Below, piece by piece: positions 45,193-53,097 of a stretch of 64,000 nt of DNA (positions are counted from its first letter, which is position 1; every line of letters starts with the position of its first letter). A program made the translations under genes and the position numbers. Source of the DNA: Abyssibius sp040880065 (GTDB lineage Bacteria > Pseudomonadota > Alphaproteobacteria > Rhodobacterales > Rhodobacteraceae); contig JBBDJE010000046.1 of assembly GCA_040880065.1 (NCBI GenBank), positions 1 through 64,000 on the forward strand. The letters run 5' to 3'. The notes below the pieces were generated by a model. That model did not search any database. It worked only from the letters and a program-made list of their open reading frames with translations, and had not been told where the DNA came from.

Positions 45193-45442
45193 TCAGAAAT
45201 CCTCCTGATGTTTTTTTTTATCATTAAGCAAGGCGGCGGATGCGTTGATTGCTCCGTATCTACCTTGCCCTCCCTTCGGATGGCGGGAGTGTGATATATG
45301 TGAGATAAAGACTCAACCCTGTTTATTGGTTTCCCAAGGTTTTCATGTATTTCCTTGAAACCACCGCCTGAACACGCCGCACAGCCCGTTGCAACTGCCG
45401 GGGCGGTTGAGTAGCCTTGCAAGAAATTGCAGGAGCCAACCC

Positions 45443-46243
45443 ATGAAATACCCACGTGTAAGCGCAGACATGATCACCGCCTATCAGCGCGACGGTGCTG
45501 TGCTGATCAAGGGGCTTTGGGCCGATTGGGTTGAGGTGATTGCCGCCGGAATTGCGCGCAACATGGCCGCGCCGGGCGAATATGCCGCCGAAAACCTGAA
45601 ACCGGGAGAGGCCGGGCGGTTTTTTGATGACTATTGCAACTGGCAGCGCATTCCCGAATTTTCCGAAGTCATCATGAAATCCGAGGCCGCTGCCGTGGCC
45701 GCAGCACTTATGGAATCTGACAACGTGCAGGTGTTTCATGACCATGTGCTCGTCAAAGAGCCCGGCACCTCCAAGCCTACCCCTTGGCACCAGGATGGCC
45801 CGTATTACTTTGTTGAAGGCCAGCAGAATGTCAGCTTCTGGTCGCCGATGGATGCGGTGACATCGGCGAGCCTGCGCTGTGTGGCAGGCTCGCATAAATG
45901 GGAGCGTGAGGTTCTGCCAACCCGCTGGATGAACGAGGATGCCTTCTATCCAGACCCCGAAAAATACATGCCCGTGCCCGACCCGGATGCCGAGGGCATG
46001 ACCGTGCTGGAATGGGAAATGGAACCGGGCGATGCCGTGGCCTTCAACTACCGCACGCTGCACGGCGCGCGCGGCAATACATCACAAAACCGTCGCCGTG
46101 CGTTTTCCCTGCGCCTGCTGGGCGATGATATGCGCTATGTCGAACGCCCGGGCCGCACATCGCCGCCCTTTCCGGGGCATGGCATGGTGGCAGGGCAAAA
46201 GCTGCGCGAAGACTGGTTTCCCTACCTGTCCGGCGCGGGTTGA
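45443..46243 (+). CDS. Phytanoyl-CoA dioxygenase (PhyH) family protein
   Basis: Predicted Fe(II)/2-oxoglutarate-dependent oxygenase of 266 residues. ATG 45443 follows CAGGAG; the in-frame start at 45389 has no site. The iron triad is visible: His and Asp in WHQDGPYY (about residues 114-121) and the distal His in YRTLHGARGN (about 201-210), with an Arg further on (NRRRAFSLR) for 2-oxoglutarate. Family members hydroxylate lipids, ectoine and other small molecules; the substrate is unknown. It is divergent from dppA and overlaps the MFS gene tail-to-tail by 22 bases. Confidence 0.85.
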   Translation: MKYPRVSADMITAYQRDGAVLIKGLWADWVEVIAAGIARNMAAPGEYAAENLKPGEAGRFFDDYCNWQRIPEFSEVIMKSEAAAVAAALMESDNVQVFHDHVLVKEPGTSKPTPWHQDGPYYFVEGQQNVSFWSPMDAVTSASLRCVAGSHKWEREVLPTRWMNEDAFYPDPEKYMPVPDPDAEGMTVLEWEMEPGDAVAFNYRTLHGARGNTSQNRRRAFSLRLLGDDMRYVERPGRTSPPFPGHGMVAGQKLREDWFPYLSGAG

Positions 46244-47406
46244 ACGCGCAGTAAGAACAGGCAGATCGGCGGGCCGCAAAGCGCTGCAATGCCAAGGCCC
46301 GTGAGCAGCCCACCCATTCCGAACCGTGTGATAATCAGCGCCGAAAGCAGTGGTGCCGAGGCCTGCACCGCCAGCGCAGGCACCGCCAGCCGCCCAATCC
46401 AGCGCGCGTAATGCGCTTGGCCGAAAAGTGCCAGTGGCACGGTGCCGCGCGCAATCGTGGTGAGCCCGTTGCCCGCGCCATAGGCAATGACCGCCAGCGC
46501 CAGAAACGGTTGGCCGACCATGAGCAGGCCTATCCCCAGCGCCAGCGCGACATTGGAGATGAGCAATGTGTAGAGCGGGTGCAGCCGTTCGCCGCCGATG
46601 CGCTCCAGCACACGCGCACCCACCTGCGCGGGGCCGATCATCGCACCAAGCCCGACCGCCACCGCAGCGCTTGCACCGAGCGCGCCAAGAATGGCCAGCA
46701 AATGCACCGACAGCGTTGCCGAGATAAAACCCGAGATCATCAGATTTGCTGCAAGTGCCGCAAATATCATGGTTTGGCGCAGCGAAACGGGCGGGGCACC
46801 GGCTGGGCGCACCGAACCTGGTGCGCCGCCTGAATGCGGGCGCGGCAAGCCACGGCGATAGAAGGGTAGCACGAGGCAAAGCAGCGCAAGCGCATATGTA
46901 AAGCACAGCATCCGCCAGCCGATCTGCGGCAAAAGCCACGCCCCGAGCGGCCACATGGCTGTGCTGGCAAAGCCGCCAAATAGTGTGACATTGGTAATCG
47001 CCCGCCGTGTGCCGCTTACAAACATAAGCCCGAGCGCGGAAAATGCAGCAGTGTATAGGCCCATTGCCATACCAAGCCCCAAAACCAGCCAGCCAAGCAC
47101 CCAGATAGCCGGGCTGTGCGCAACGCCAAGCAAGCCAAGCCCTGCGGCGTTCAGAATAAGCCCCACACTCAGCACACGGCGCGCGCTTGTTGCCACCATC
47201 CAATGGCCAACCGTTGGCGCAACCAGACCGGAAACCAGAACCGCAAGCGAGAAGGCACCAAAGACCAGCCCCTCGCTCCAACCGGTTTCGGCGCGCACAG
47301 GGGCTGCGATAACCGCAGGCAGGTAATAGGTCATCCCCCAGACAATCAACTGGCCCATGCCGATGATAATGGTGATCTGACGGGGGTTTGCAGGAGTGGA
47401 AAACAC
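46222..47406 (-). CDS. MFS transporter
   Basis: Inner-membrane carrier of 394 residues with 12 predicted helices in two groups of six, the loop between them (about residues 180-205) being Pro/Gly/Arg-rich. GTG 47406 with AAAGG seven bases upstream gives the usual MFS length; the frame is open further, to 47727, but that extension shows no family resemblance. The cytoplasmic loop MVATSARRVLSVGL and GLGMAMGLYTAAFSALGLM fit monocarboxylate/YfkF-like groups. Substrate unknown. Convergent overlap of 22 bases with the PhyH gene. Confidence 0.82.
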   Translation of the reverse strand: MFSTPANPRQITIIIGMGQLIVWGMTYYLPAVIAAPVRAETGWSEGLVFGAFSLAVLVSGLVAPTVGHWMVATSARRVLSVGLILNAAGLGLLGVAHSPAIWVLGWLVLGLGMAMGLYTAAFSALGLMFVSGTRRAITNVTLFGGFASTAMWPLGAWLLPQIGWRMLCFTYALALLCLVLPFYRRGLPRPHSGGAPGSVRPAGAPPVSLRQTMIFAALAANLMISGFISATLSVHLLAILGALGASAAVAVGLGAMIGPAQVGARVLERIGGERLHPLYTLLISNVALALGIGLLMVGQPFLALAVIAYGAGNGLTTIARGTVPLALFGQAHYARWIGRLAVPALAVQASAPLLSALIITRFGMGGLLTGLGIAALCGPPICLFLLRVQPAPDR

Positions 47407-47763
47407 GGTGCGGCCTTTGCGTAACTGCCTTTGCTTGGCAGATTTTACCGCGCACCAAAAGCAAATTCGTTTGTGCATTGCGGTATCACACGGCTTGACT
47501 TTCCCGCCGATCCCCCCGATATGCAGCCTATCCGCTGCCGCGTGAGCAGCCTGCGCCCACTTAGCGAACATCTTCCAGATGAACGCTATGCCCGCGCCAA
47601 ACATAACGGGGGCGATGCGCCCCACACCCTTTTCCGGTTCCCAATTCACGCGGGGTTCTGGCGGCTCTTGATGGGCCGCACCCGTTTCGCACCGTGCTTT
47701 CGCGCGGGGCGGTATTGATTCTGGCACCGGCCTTTGCGCCGGGCCATGCTAAAGGACTGCGCA
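47407..47763 (+). other. Intergenic region, possible long leader of the helicase gene
   Basis: This 357-base stretch has open frames on both strands, but none with a recognisable protein or ribosome site. A possible promoter is TTGACT (47495-47500), 17 bases, GATATG (47518-47523), which would give an approximately 235-base leader before the helicase. Long leaders are common for cold-regulated DEAD-box helicases; no further element was identified. Confidence 0.3.
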
Positions 47764-49029
47764 ATGACGCAATTTTCCGACCTCGGGCTCGCGCCCAACC
47801 TGCTGAACGCCATCACCGCGATGGGCTATACAGAAGCGACGCCAATACAGGCACAGGCGATCCCCGAAATTCTGAAGGGCCGCGACCTGATGGGCCTGGC
47901 CCAAACCGGCACCGGCAAGACCGCGGCCTTTGGCCTGCCGCTGGTGCAGCGCCTTATGCCATTGCCCGACCGCCCTGCGCCCAAATCGGTGCGCGCGCTT
48001 ATTCTGGCCCCGACGCGTGAGCTGACAACGCAGATTTTTGATAATCTGCGCGCCATGACCAAAAACTCGCATCTGCGCATCAACATGGTCATTGGCGGGG
48101 CATCGTTGCACCGTCAGGCACAAAACCTGTCACGCGGCACCGATATTCTGGTTGCAACGCCCGGCCGGTTGATCGACCTGCTCGAGCGCCGCGACGTGCG
48201 CCTTGATGCTGCCGATTATCTGGTGCTCGACGAGGCCGACCAGATGCTCGACATGGGGTTCATCCACGCCCTGCGCCGCATTGCCAAACTGCTGCCGACC
48301 AAGCGCCAGACCCTGCTGTTTTCCGCCACCATGCCCAAGCTTATGGCTGAACTGGCGCAAACCTATCTGACAGACCCGGTGCGCGTGCAGGTCTCGCCCC
48401 CCGGCAAGGCTGCCGACAAGGTGCGCCAGTCGGTGCATTTCGTCAGCCAAAAAGGCAAATACACGCTGCTGCGCGAGTTGCTCAGCGCCAACCCCGATGA
48501 TTTGTCGCTGATCTTCGCGCGCACCAAGCATGGTGCCGAAAAGCTGATGAAGCTGCTGGTGAGCCATGACTTCAAAGCCATTTCCATTCACGGCAACAAA
48601 AGCCAGAACCAGCGTGATCGCGCGCTCAAGGGGTTCAAATCGGGCGAGTTCCGCATTCTGGTGGCCACCGATGTCGCCGCGCGTGGGATCGACATTCCCG
48701 ATGTCAGCCATGTCTATAACTATGACCTGCCCGACGTGGCCGAGAACTATGTGCACCGTATCGGGCGCACCGCGCGGGCGGGCAAGGGCGGCGAGGCTGT
48801 GGCGCTCTGCGCGCCGACCGAAAACAAGACCCTGCGCGAGATCGAAAAGCTCATGAAGATCGAGATCGAAACCGCCAGCGGCGTGATGCAGCCCGACGAG
48901 GATGCGCCCAAGCAGCAGCGCGGCGGTGGTGGCGGCGGTCGTCGTGGCGGGCAGGGGCGACCCGGCATCGCACCATTGGCCAAACCGAAATCTGCACAAG
49001 GCCGTCCGCGCCGTCGCAAGACTGCCTGA
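47764..49029 (+). CDS. rhlE: DEAD-box ATP-dependent RNA helicase (RhlE-like)
   Basis: Cytoplasmic RNA helicase of 421 residues. ATG 47764 has AAAGGA upstream. In order: Q-motif (PIQAQAIPEIL), motif I AQTGTGKT, Ia PTRELTTQI, II VLDEAD, III SAT, IV LIFARTKHG, V VATDVAARGID and VI HRIGRTARAG, so both RecA domains are intact. The tail from about residue 372 is Gly/Arg/Lys-rich (RGGGGGGRRGGQGR) as in RhlE-type proteins that bind structured RNA in ribosome assembly or degradosomes. Confidence 0.93.
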   Translation: MTQFSDLGLAPNLLNAITAMGYTEATPIQAQAIPEILKGRDLMGLAQTGTGKTAAFGLPLVQRLMPLPDRPAPKSVRALILAPTRELTTQIFDNLRAMTKNSHLRINMVIGGASLHRQAQNLSRGTDILVATPGRLIDLLERRDVRLDAADYLVLDEADQMLDMGFIHALRRIAKLLPTKRQTLLFSATMPKLMAELAQTYLTDPVRVQVSPPGKAADKVRQSVHFVSQKGKYTLLRELLSANPDDLSLIFARTKHGAEKLMKLLVSHDFKAISIHGNKSQNQRDRALKGFKSGEFRILVATDVAARGIDIPDVSHVYNYDLPDVAENYVHRIGRTARAGKGGEAVALCAPTENKTLREIEKLMKIEIETASGVMQPDEDAPKQQRGGGGGGRRGGQGRPGIAPLAKPKSAQGRPRRRKTA

Positions 49030-49041
49030 AGGGCTGAACCG

Positions 49042-49998
49042 CTAGAATGTTGCCAAGGCCGCCGCGAGGCGGCCTTGTGCGTTTCCGGGCAAACCCAGCC
49101 GCAGCCAGTCGGGCGCATAGGGGAATGTGCGTGTCCAGATATGCTGGCGCGCGAGGTGTTCGTGCAGTTTTGCCGCCCGCTCATGCGCGACCGTCACAAA
49201 TAGTGGCGTTTGGCCAATAGATTTTGCACCGGTTGTAGCAAGCATGTCGCGCAGTTCGCGCGCATCATCTGCCAGCTTTGCCTGCATATCGGCCTTCCAT
49301 TGGGTATCGGCGAGCGCTGTAATTCCGGCTTCGATTGCTGGACCGCTTACGGCCCAAAGCCCGAAGGCGCGGCTCAGGCGCTCGATCAACCCCGCCTCTC
49401 CGAGGGCAAAGCCCAGCCGCAGCCCTGCCAGCCCGAAAAACTTGCCAAAGCTTCGCAGGATGATCAGCCGGTCATGCCCGGCCAAATCGGCCAGCGAAAG
49501 CGCCGGCACGGCATCAACAAAGCTTTCATCGACAATGACAATCGCACCCTCGCCAAGCCAGCCTAGCAGCGTGGCACGACTCCAGCAGCGGCCATCGGGG
49601 TTGTTGGGGTTTACAACAAGGCGGATCGGGCCGGTTGGTGTGCCGGTTTCGCTCACTGCAAACCCGTGCGCCCGGAATGTTGCCGCATGCTCGTTATAGG
49701 TAGGGCTGGCTATGCTGACGGGCAGGTCTGGCAGCACCTTTGGCAGCGCCTCGATCAAGGCCTGCGCACCGGGGGCGGGAAGAATGCCAGCCCCGTCCGG
49801 CAGGCCGTAAGCCTTGCGCGCTACATCACACAAAACACTCAGCCGCCCCGCATCGGGCAGGGCGGTAAAGGCGCGCTCGGGCAATGTGCCAAGCGGATAG
49901 GCATGCGGGTTAATGCCGGTGGACAGGTCAAGCCAGTTCGCCATTGTGCCGCCATATTGCGCGATAGCGGCGGACAAATTGCCGCCATGGTCGCGCAC
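49042..49998 (-). CDS. cobC: Threonine-phosphate decarboxylase, cobalamin synthesis (CobC, Salmonella CobD type)
   Basis: PLP-dependent class I/II aminotransferase-fold enzyme of about 318 residues that makes (R)-1-amino-2-propanol phosphate from threonine phosphate for the cobalamin side arm. GTG 49998 is chosen because family members begin at RDHGG; the TTG at 50031 is an alternative and neither has a strong ribosome site. LDLSTGINPHAYP, VNPNNPDGR and the PLP-lysine segment ILRSFGKFFGLAGLRLG are conserved. It is divergent from the threonine kinase gene, which supplies its substrate. Confidence 0.9.
   Translation of the reverse strand: MRDHGGNLSAAIAQYGGTMANWLDLSTGINPHAYPLGTLPERAFTALPDAGRLSVLCDVARKAYGLPDGAGILPAPGAQALIEALPKVLPDLPVSIASPTYNEHAATFRAHGFAVSETGTPTGPIRLVVNPNNPDGRCWSRATLLGWLGEGAIVIVDESFVDAVPALSLADLAGHDRLIILRSFGKFFGLAGLRLGFALGEAGLIERLSRAFGLWAVSGPAIEAGITALADTQWKADMQAKLADDARELRDMLATTGAKSIGQTPLFVTVAHERAAKLHEHLARQHIWTRTFPYAPDWLRLGLPGNAQGRLAAALATF
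49055..49076. terminator. Terminator hairpin located inside the 3' end of cobC
   Basis: AAGGCCGCC (49055-49063), loop GCGA, GGCGGCCTT (49068-49076), followed by GTGCGTTTCC. It sits 26 bases after the helicase stop and would end that transcript, but it is coding sequence for the last residues of convergent cobC. Confidence 0.6.
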
Positions 49999-50060
49999 AG
50001 GGCGCAAATCGGTCGCTGGGAAGCTTTGCAAGGGGCTGACTTTCGCGCTAGAGCAAGTGC

Positions 50061-50879
50061 ATGGAAATTTGCGCCCCTTCTAGCCCGGCAATGCCCGCCA
50101 CTCAAGCGCGGGTCGCACGCGTTTGTGGCCATTTGGGCGAGTTGGTGCAGGGGCGGTTCGGCGCTGGCGGGCCCTTGGCGCTGGTAACCTTGCCCTGTGA
50201 TGGGGTTGAGGTGCATGCGCGTTTTGGCCCGAACACATCGCCGCTGGCTGCTATAATGGCCGCGCGGTTGGGCCATGACAATGCGCAAATCAGCGTTGAG
50301 GCCAATGTGCCCCCCGGTTGTGGTGCGGGTGTGTCGACCGCCACGCTGCTGGCCACGTTGCGGCTTTTGGCCCCCGGCTTGTCGGCTGAAGCTGAATCGG
50401 CGCATTTGCTGGCGGTTGAAGGCGCGGTTGATCCGCTGGCCTTTGCGCCCGCGCCACCGCGCATTTGGGCCAGCCGCCGGGCGCAAACGCTGGAACTGTT
50501 GCCGGTTTTCCCGCGCATGGTGGTGGTTGGCGGGTTTGACGGGCCGGGGCAACTCACCAACCCGGCCGATGAGAACTTCCCCGATATGTCGGCAGCCTTT
50601 GCCTTGTTGCGCCTGCCCACACCCGCCAGAATCGGGCAGGCCGCCAGCATCTCGGCGCTTGCCAACCAGCAGCGCAACCCGCGCCCGAACTGGGGTGCGG
50701 CGCAAGAACTGGCCGCTGAAACCGGCGCGCTGGGCATTGCCGTGGCGCATACGGGGGCTGCACTTAGCCTGTTATTCGCACCCGGCGCGGCGGGCATTGG
50801 GCGAGCACAAGCCGGGCTGGACGCGCTTGGCCTTAGTCATGTGATGCGCTTTGAATTCGGCCAAGGCGCGCAGCTATGA
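50061..50879 (+). CDS. GHMP-family L-threonine kinase for cobalamin synthesis (PduX/BluE-like)
   Basis: Protein of 272 residues with the GHMP-kinase pattern of PduX: GHLGELVQGRF (about residues 23-33) near the N-terminus and the ATP-binding glycine loop PPGCGAGVSTATL (about 83-95), a variant of PxGxGxSSS. It would phosphorylate L-threonine, feeding CobC, whose gene lies divergently next to it. In Rhodobacter capsulatus a similar protein is called BluE. Start ATG 50061 is used; ATG 50091 is possible. Its stop overlaps the cbiD start (ATGA). Confidence 0.85.
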   Translation: MEICAPSSPAMPATQARVARVCGHLGELVQGRFGAGGPLALVTLPCDGVEVHARFGPNTSPLAAIMAARLGHDNAQISVEANVPPGCGAGVSTATLLATLRLLAPGLSAEAESAHLLAVEGAVDPLAFAPAPPRIWASRRAQTLELLPVFPRMVVVGGFDGPGQLTNPADENFPDMSAAFALLRLPTPARIGQAASISALANQQRNPRPNWGAAQELAAETGALGIAVAHTGAALSLLFAPGAAGIGRAQAGLDALGLSHVMRFEFGQGAQL

Positions 50880-51937
50880 GCGAAGCCCCCAAAAAGCTGC
50901 GCACCGGCTGGACCACCGGCACCTGCGCTGCGGCTGCTGCCAAAGCCGCCACACAGGCGTTGCTGGGCGGGCATTTCCCCAAAACCGTGCAAATTACGCT
51001 GCCCAAAGGGCAACAGCCGGAATTTGCGCTTTCCATGCAGGTGCTGGGCGATGGCTGGGCGCAGGCGGGCATTATCAAAGACGCGGGCGACGACCCCGAT
51101 GTCACCCATGGTGCCGAAATCCGCGCCCGTATCAGCCATGGCGCGCCCGGTTCGGGGCTGGTTTTCGTGGCGGGCGAAGGTGTTGGTACCGTCACCAAAC
51201 CCGGCCTGCCGCTTGGCGTGGGCGAGCCTGCCATAAACCCCGTGCCGCGCCTGATGATCGACGCCGCAATAGTCGAGGTGCTCGGTGGGGCCGCGCCCGA
51301 CCTGATCGTTGAAATCTCCATTCCCGACGGGGCCGAGATTGCGCTCAAAACCTGGAACGGGCGGCTGGGAATCAAGGGCGGGTTGTCGATTCTCGGCACC
51401 ACGGGCATCGTGCGCCCGTTTTCCTGCGCGGCGTGGATTGCCTCAATCCATCGCGGCATAGATGTAGTGCGTGCCGAAGGGCGTAACCATGTGATTGCCG
51501 CAACCGGCAACGCCTCAGAGGCGGGGGCGCGCAAGCTGACCGGGCTTGATGAAACAGCCTGTCTGGATATGGGCGATTTTGCGGGTGGTGTGCTGAAATA
51601 CCTGCGCCGCCACCCGATAGCGCGGCTTACATTGGCGGGCGGCATTGGCAAGCTGACCAAACTGGCGCAAGGGGCGATGGATTTGCATTCGGCCCGTTCA
51701 CAGGTCGATTTTTCCGCCCTTGCCACCCTTGGCGCAGAGGCGGGGCTGGACCCGGAACCGATTGCCCGCGCCGAAACCGCGCTAGCCGCGCTGACGATTG
51801 GCGGCGCGCCTTTGGCGATGCAGGTCGCCCGTGCCGCCCGCGCTCAGGCGCTTGCCACCCTCGCGCCTGCCAAAGTTGCCGTGCAAGTGCTGGTCTGTGA
51901 CCGCGCTGGCACGATCATCGCGGATACGGGGTTTTGA
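50876..51937 (+). CDS. cbiD: Cobalt-precorrin-5B C1-methyltransferase (CbiD)
   Basis: Corrin-ring enzyme of 353 residues. LRTGWTTGTCAAAAAKAA (residues 8-25), the DPDVTHGAEIRA block (about 73-84), GVGTVTKPGLPLGVGEPAINPVPR in the first half, and IAATGNASEAG with FAGGVLKYL in the second are CbiD signatures. CbiD belongs to the cobalt-early pathway, yet the same window has the late cobaltochelatase CobN; CbiD therefore probably replaces CobF here. Coupled by ATGA to the kinase and by TGATG to cobK. Confidence 0.92.
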   Translation: MSEAPKKLRTGWTTGTCAAAAAKAATQALLGGHFPKTVQITLPKGQQPEFALSMQVLGDGWAQAGIIKDAGDDPDVTHGAEIRARISHGAPGSGLVFVAGEGVGTVTKPGLPLGVGEPAINPVPRLMIDAAIVEVLGGAAPDLIVEISIPDGAEIALKTWNGRLGIKGGLSILGTTGIVRPFSCAAWIASIHRGIDVVRAEGRNHVIAATGNASEAGARKLTGLDETACLDMGDFAGGVLKYLRRHPIARLTLAGGIGKLTKLAQGAMDLHSARSQVDFSALATLGAEAGLDPEPIARAETALAALTIGGAPLAMQVARAARAQALATLAPAKVAVQVLVCDRAGTIIADTGF

Positions 51938-52671
51938 TGCGGGTCTTGTTGCTTGGGGGCACGGAAGGGGCGCGGGAACTGGCCGCGCTGCTCGCCGCGC
52001 AAGGCATTGACGCAACCCTGTCGCTGGCGAGCCTGTCGCTGGCGGGCCTGTCGCTGGCGGGCGTGACCGAAGCCGCGCACAACCCCCTGCCACAGCGCAG
52101 CGGCGGGTTTGGCGGGGTGGCGGGCCTTTGTGCTTACATCCGCGCGCAATCCATTACCCATATCATAGACGCCACCCACCCGTTCGCCGCACAAATGAGC
52201 CGCCATGCCGCCGCCGCGAGCGCAAAAACCGGCGTGCGGCTGCTGCGCCTTACCCGCCCCGACTGGGCGCTGCGCCCGCATTGGCAAGCGGTGGCCAGCC
52301 TTGCAGATGCCGCCGCGGCGCTGCCCAAAGGCGCGCGCGTTTTCCTGACCGTTGGCAGCCAGTCGCTTGCCGCCTTTCAGGCGCGCGACCTGTGGTGCCT
52401 GACCCGCTCGATCCAGCCGCCCGCCACGCACCTGTTAGGCGAGGTTGTTCTGGCCCGCCCGCCCTTCACACTGGCCGGTGAAGTTGCGCTGATGCGCCAG
52501 CACGCCATCACGCATCTGGTGTGCAAAAACGCCGGCGGCAACCAGACCGCAGCCAAGCTGGACGCAGCCGACCAGCTCGGGATTAAGGTTGTCATCATCA
52601 CCCGCCCCGTGCTAGCGCCTGCCCCCGAATGGGCCACGCCCGAAACCTTGCTTGGGGCGCTTTTGCAATGA
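51937..52671 (+). CDS. cobK: Precorrin-6A reductase (CobK/CbiJ) with internal tandem repeat
   Basis: NADPH-dependent reductase of 244 residues. ATG 51937 overlaps the cbiD stop. VLLLGGTEGARELA at the start binds the dinucleotide, RSGGFGGVAGL and IDATHPFAAQMS (about residues 69-80) are family blocks, and VCKNAGG (about 193-199) is conserved. The usual single SLAG-V-T motif after TL is expanded to L-S-L-A-S/G three times by a 15-base DNA repeat at 52018-52062. The frame is intact, so the enzyme is presumably made. Confidence 0.9.
   Translation: MRVLLLGGTEGARELAALLAAQGIDATLSLASLSLAGLSLAGVTEAAHNPLPQRSGGFGGVAGLCAYIRAQSITHIIDATHPFAAQMSRHAAAASAKTGVRLLRLTRPDWALRPHWQAVASLADAAAALPKGARVFLTVGSQSLAAFQARDLWCLTRSIQPPATHLLGEVVLARPPFTLAGEVALMRQHAITHLVCKNAGGNQTAAKLDAADQLGIKVVIITRPVLAPAPEWATPETLLGALLQ
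52018..52062. repeat. Three 15-bp tandem repeats inside cobK
   Basis: CTGTCGCTGGCGAGC, then CTGTCGCTGGCGGGC twice, each coding L-S-L-A-S or L-S-L-A-G. The unit is a multiple of three so the frame is kept; replication slippage is the likely origin. Confidence 0.9.
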
Positions 52672-53036
52672 CCACAACCATCCTTGTTTGCGATACCTGC
52701 CGCTTTTCGGCGGAAGAAAAGCTGTGTGGCGAAAAAACCGGTGGCGAAATTCTGGGCGCGCTCATCGCCGCCCGCCTGCCCGAAGGCGTGAAAATGCGCC
52801 ACCATTCCTGCCTGATGGGCTGCGAGCACCACTGCAACCTCGCCATCCGCGCCCCCGGCAAACTCACCTATGTGCTTGGAAGCTTCGAGCCCAACAAGGA
52901 CGCCGCCGAGGCCGTAACGGAATTCGCCGCCAAATTCCACGCATCCGAAACAGGCCGCGTGCCGTTCAAGGAATGGCCGGTTGGCGTGAAAGGGCATTTC
53001 GTAAGCCGGATGCCACCGATCGAGGAGGATGGGTGA
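52668..53036 (+). CDS. DUF1636 family protein, possible metal-binding ferredoxin-like
   Basis: Small protein of 122 residues coupled to cobK by ATGA. Cysteines and histidines cluster as in DUF1636: CDTC near residue 8, a further Cys at about 22, then HHSCLMGCEHHCN (about 45-57), a plausible site for an iron-sulfur cluster or other metal. DUF1636 genes recur beside cobalamin genes, but the role is not established; a redox partner or cobalt handling is possible. It ends the operon; the next gene is convergent. Confidence 0.8.
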   Translation: MTTTILVCDTCRFSAEEKLCGEKTGGEILGALIAARLPEGVKMRHHSCLMGCEHHCNLAIRAPGKLTYVLGSFEPNKDAAEAVTEFAAKFHASETGRVPFKEWPVGVKGHFVSRMPPIEEDG

Positions 53037-53097
53037 GGCCACCAACGCTGGACTGCCGCCTCGGGCGTTGCAAGCGGACCCTATTACCGGGCCGATG

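Noticed and set aside
47431..47718. 95-residue plus-strand frame before the helicase
   Set aside because: No ribosome site, Arg/Pro/His-rich composition typical of an antisense or chance frame in GC-rich DNA, and a competing open minus frame.
50047..50062. GCTAGAGCAAGTGC between cobC and the kinase as another palindromic repeat copy
   Set aside because: Only the short CTAGAGC end matches; no second arm or core sequence follows.
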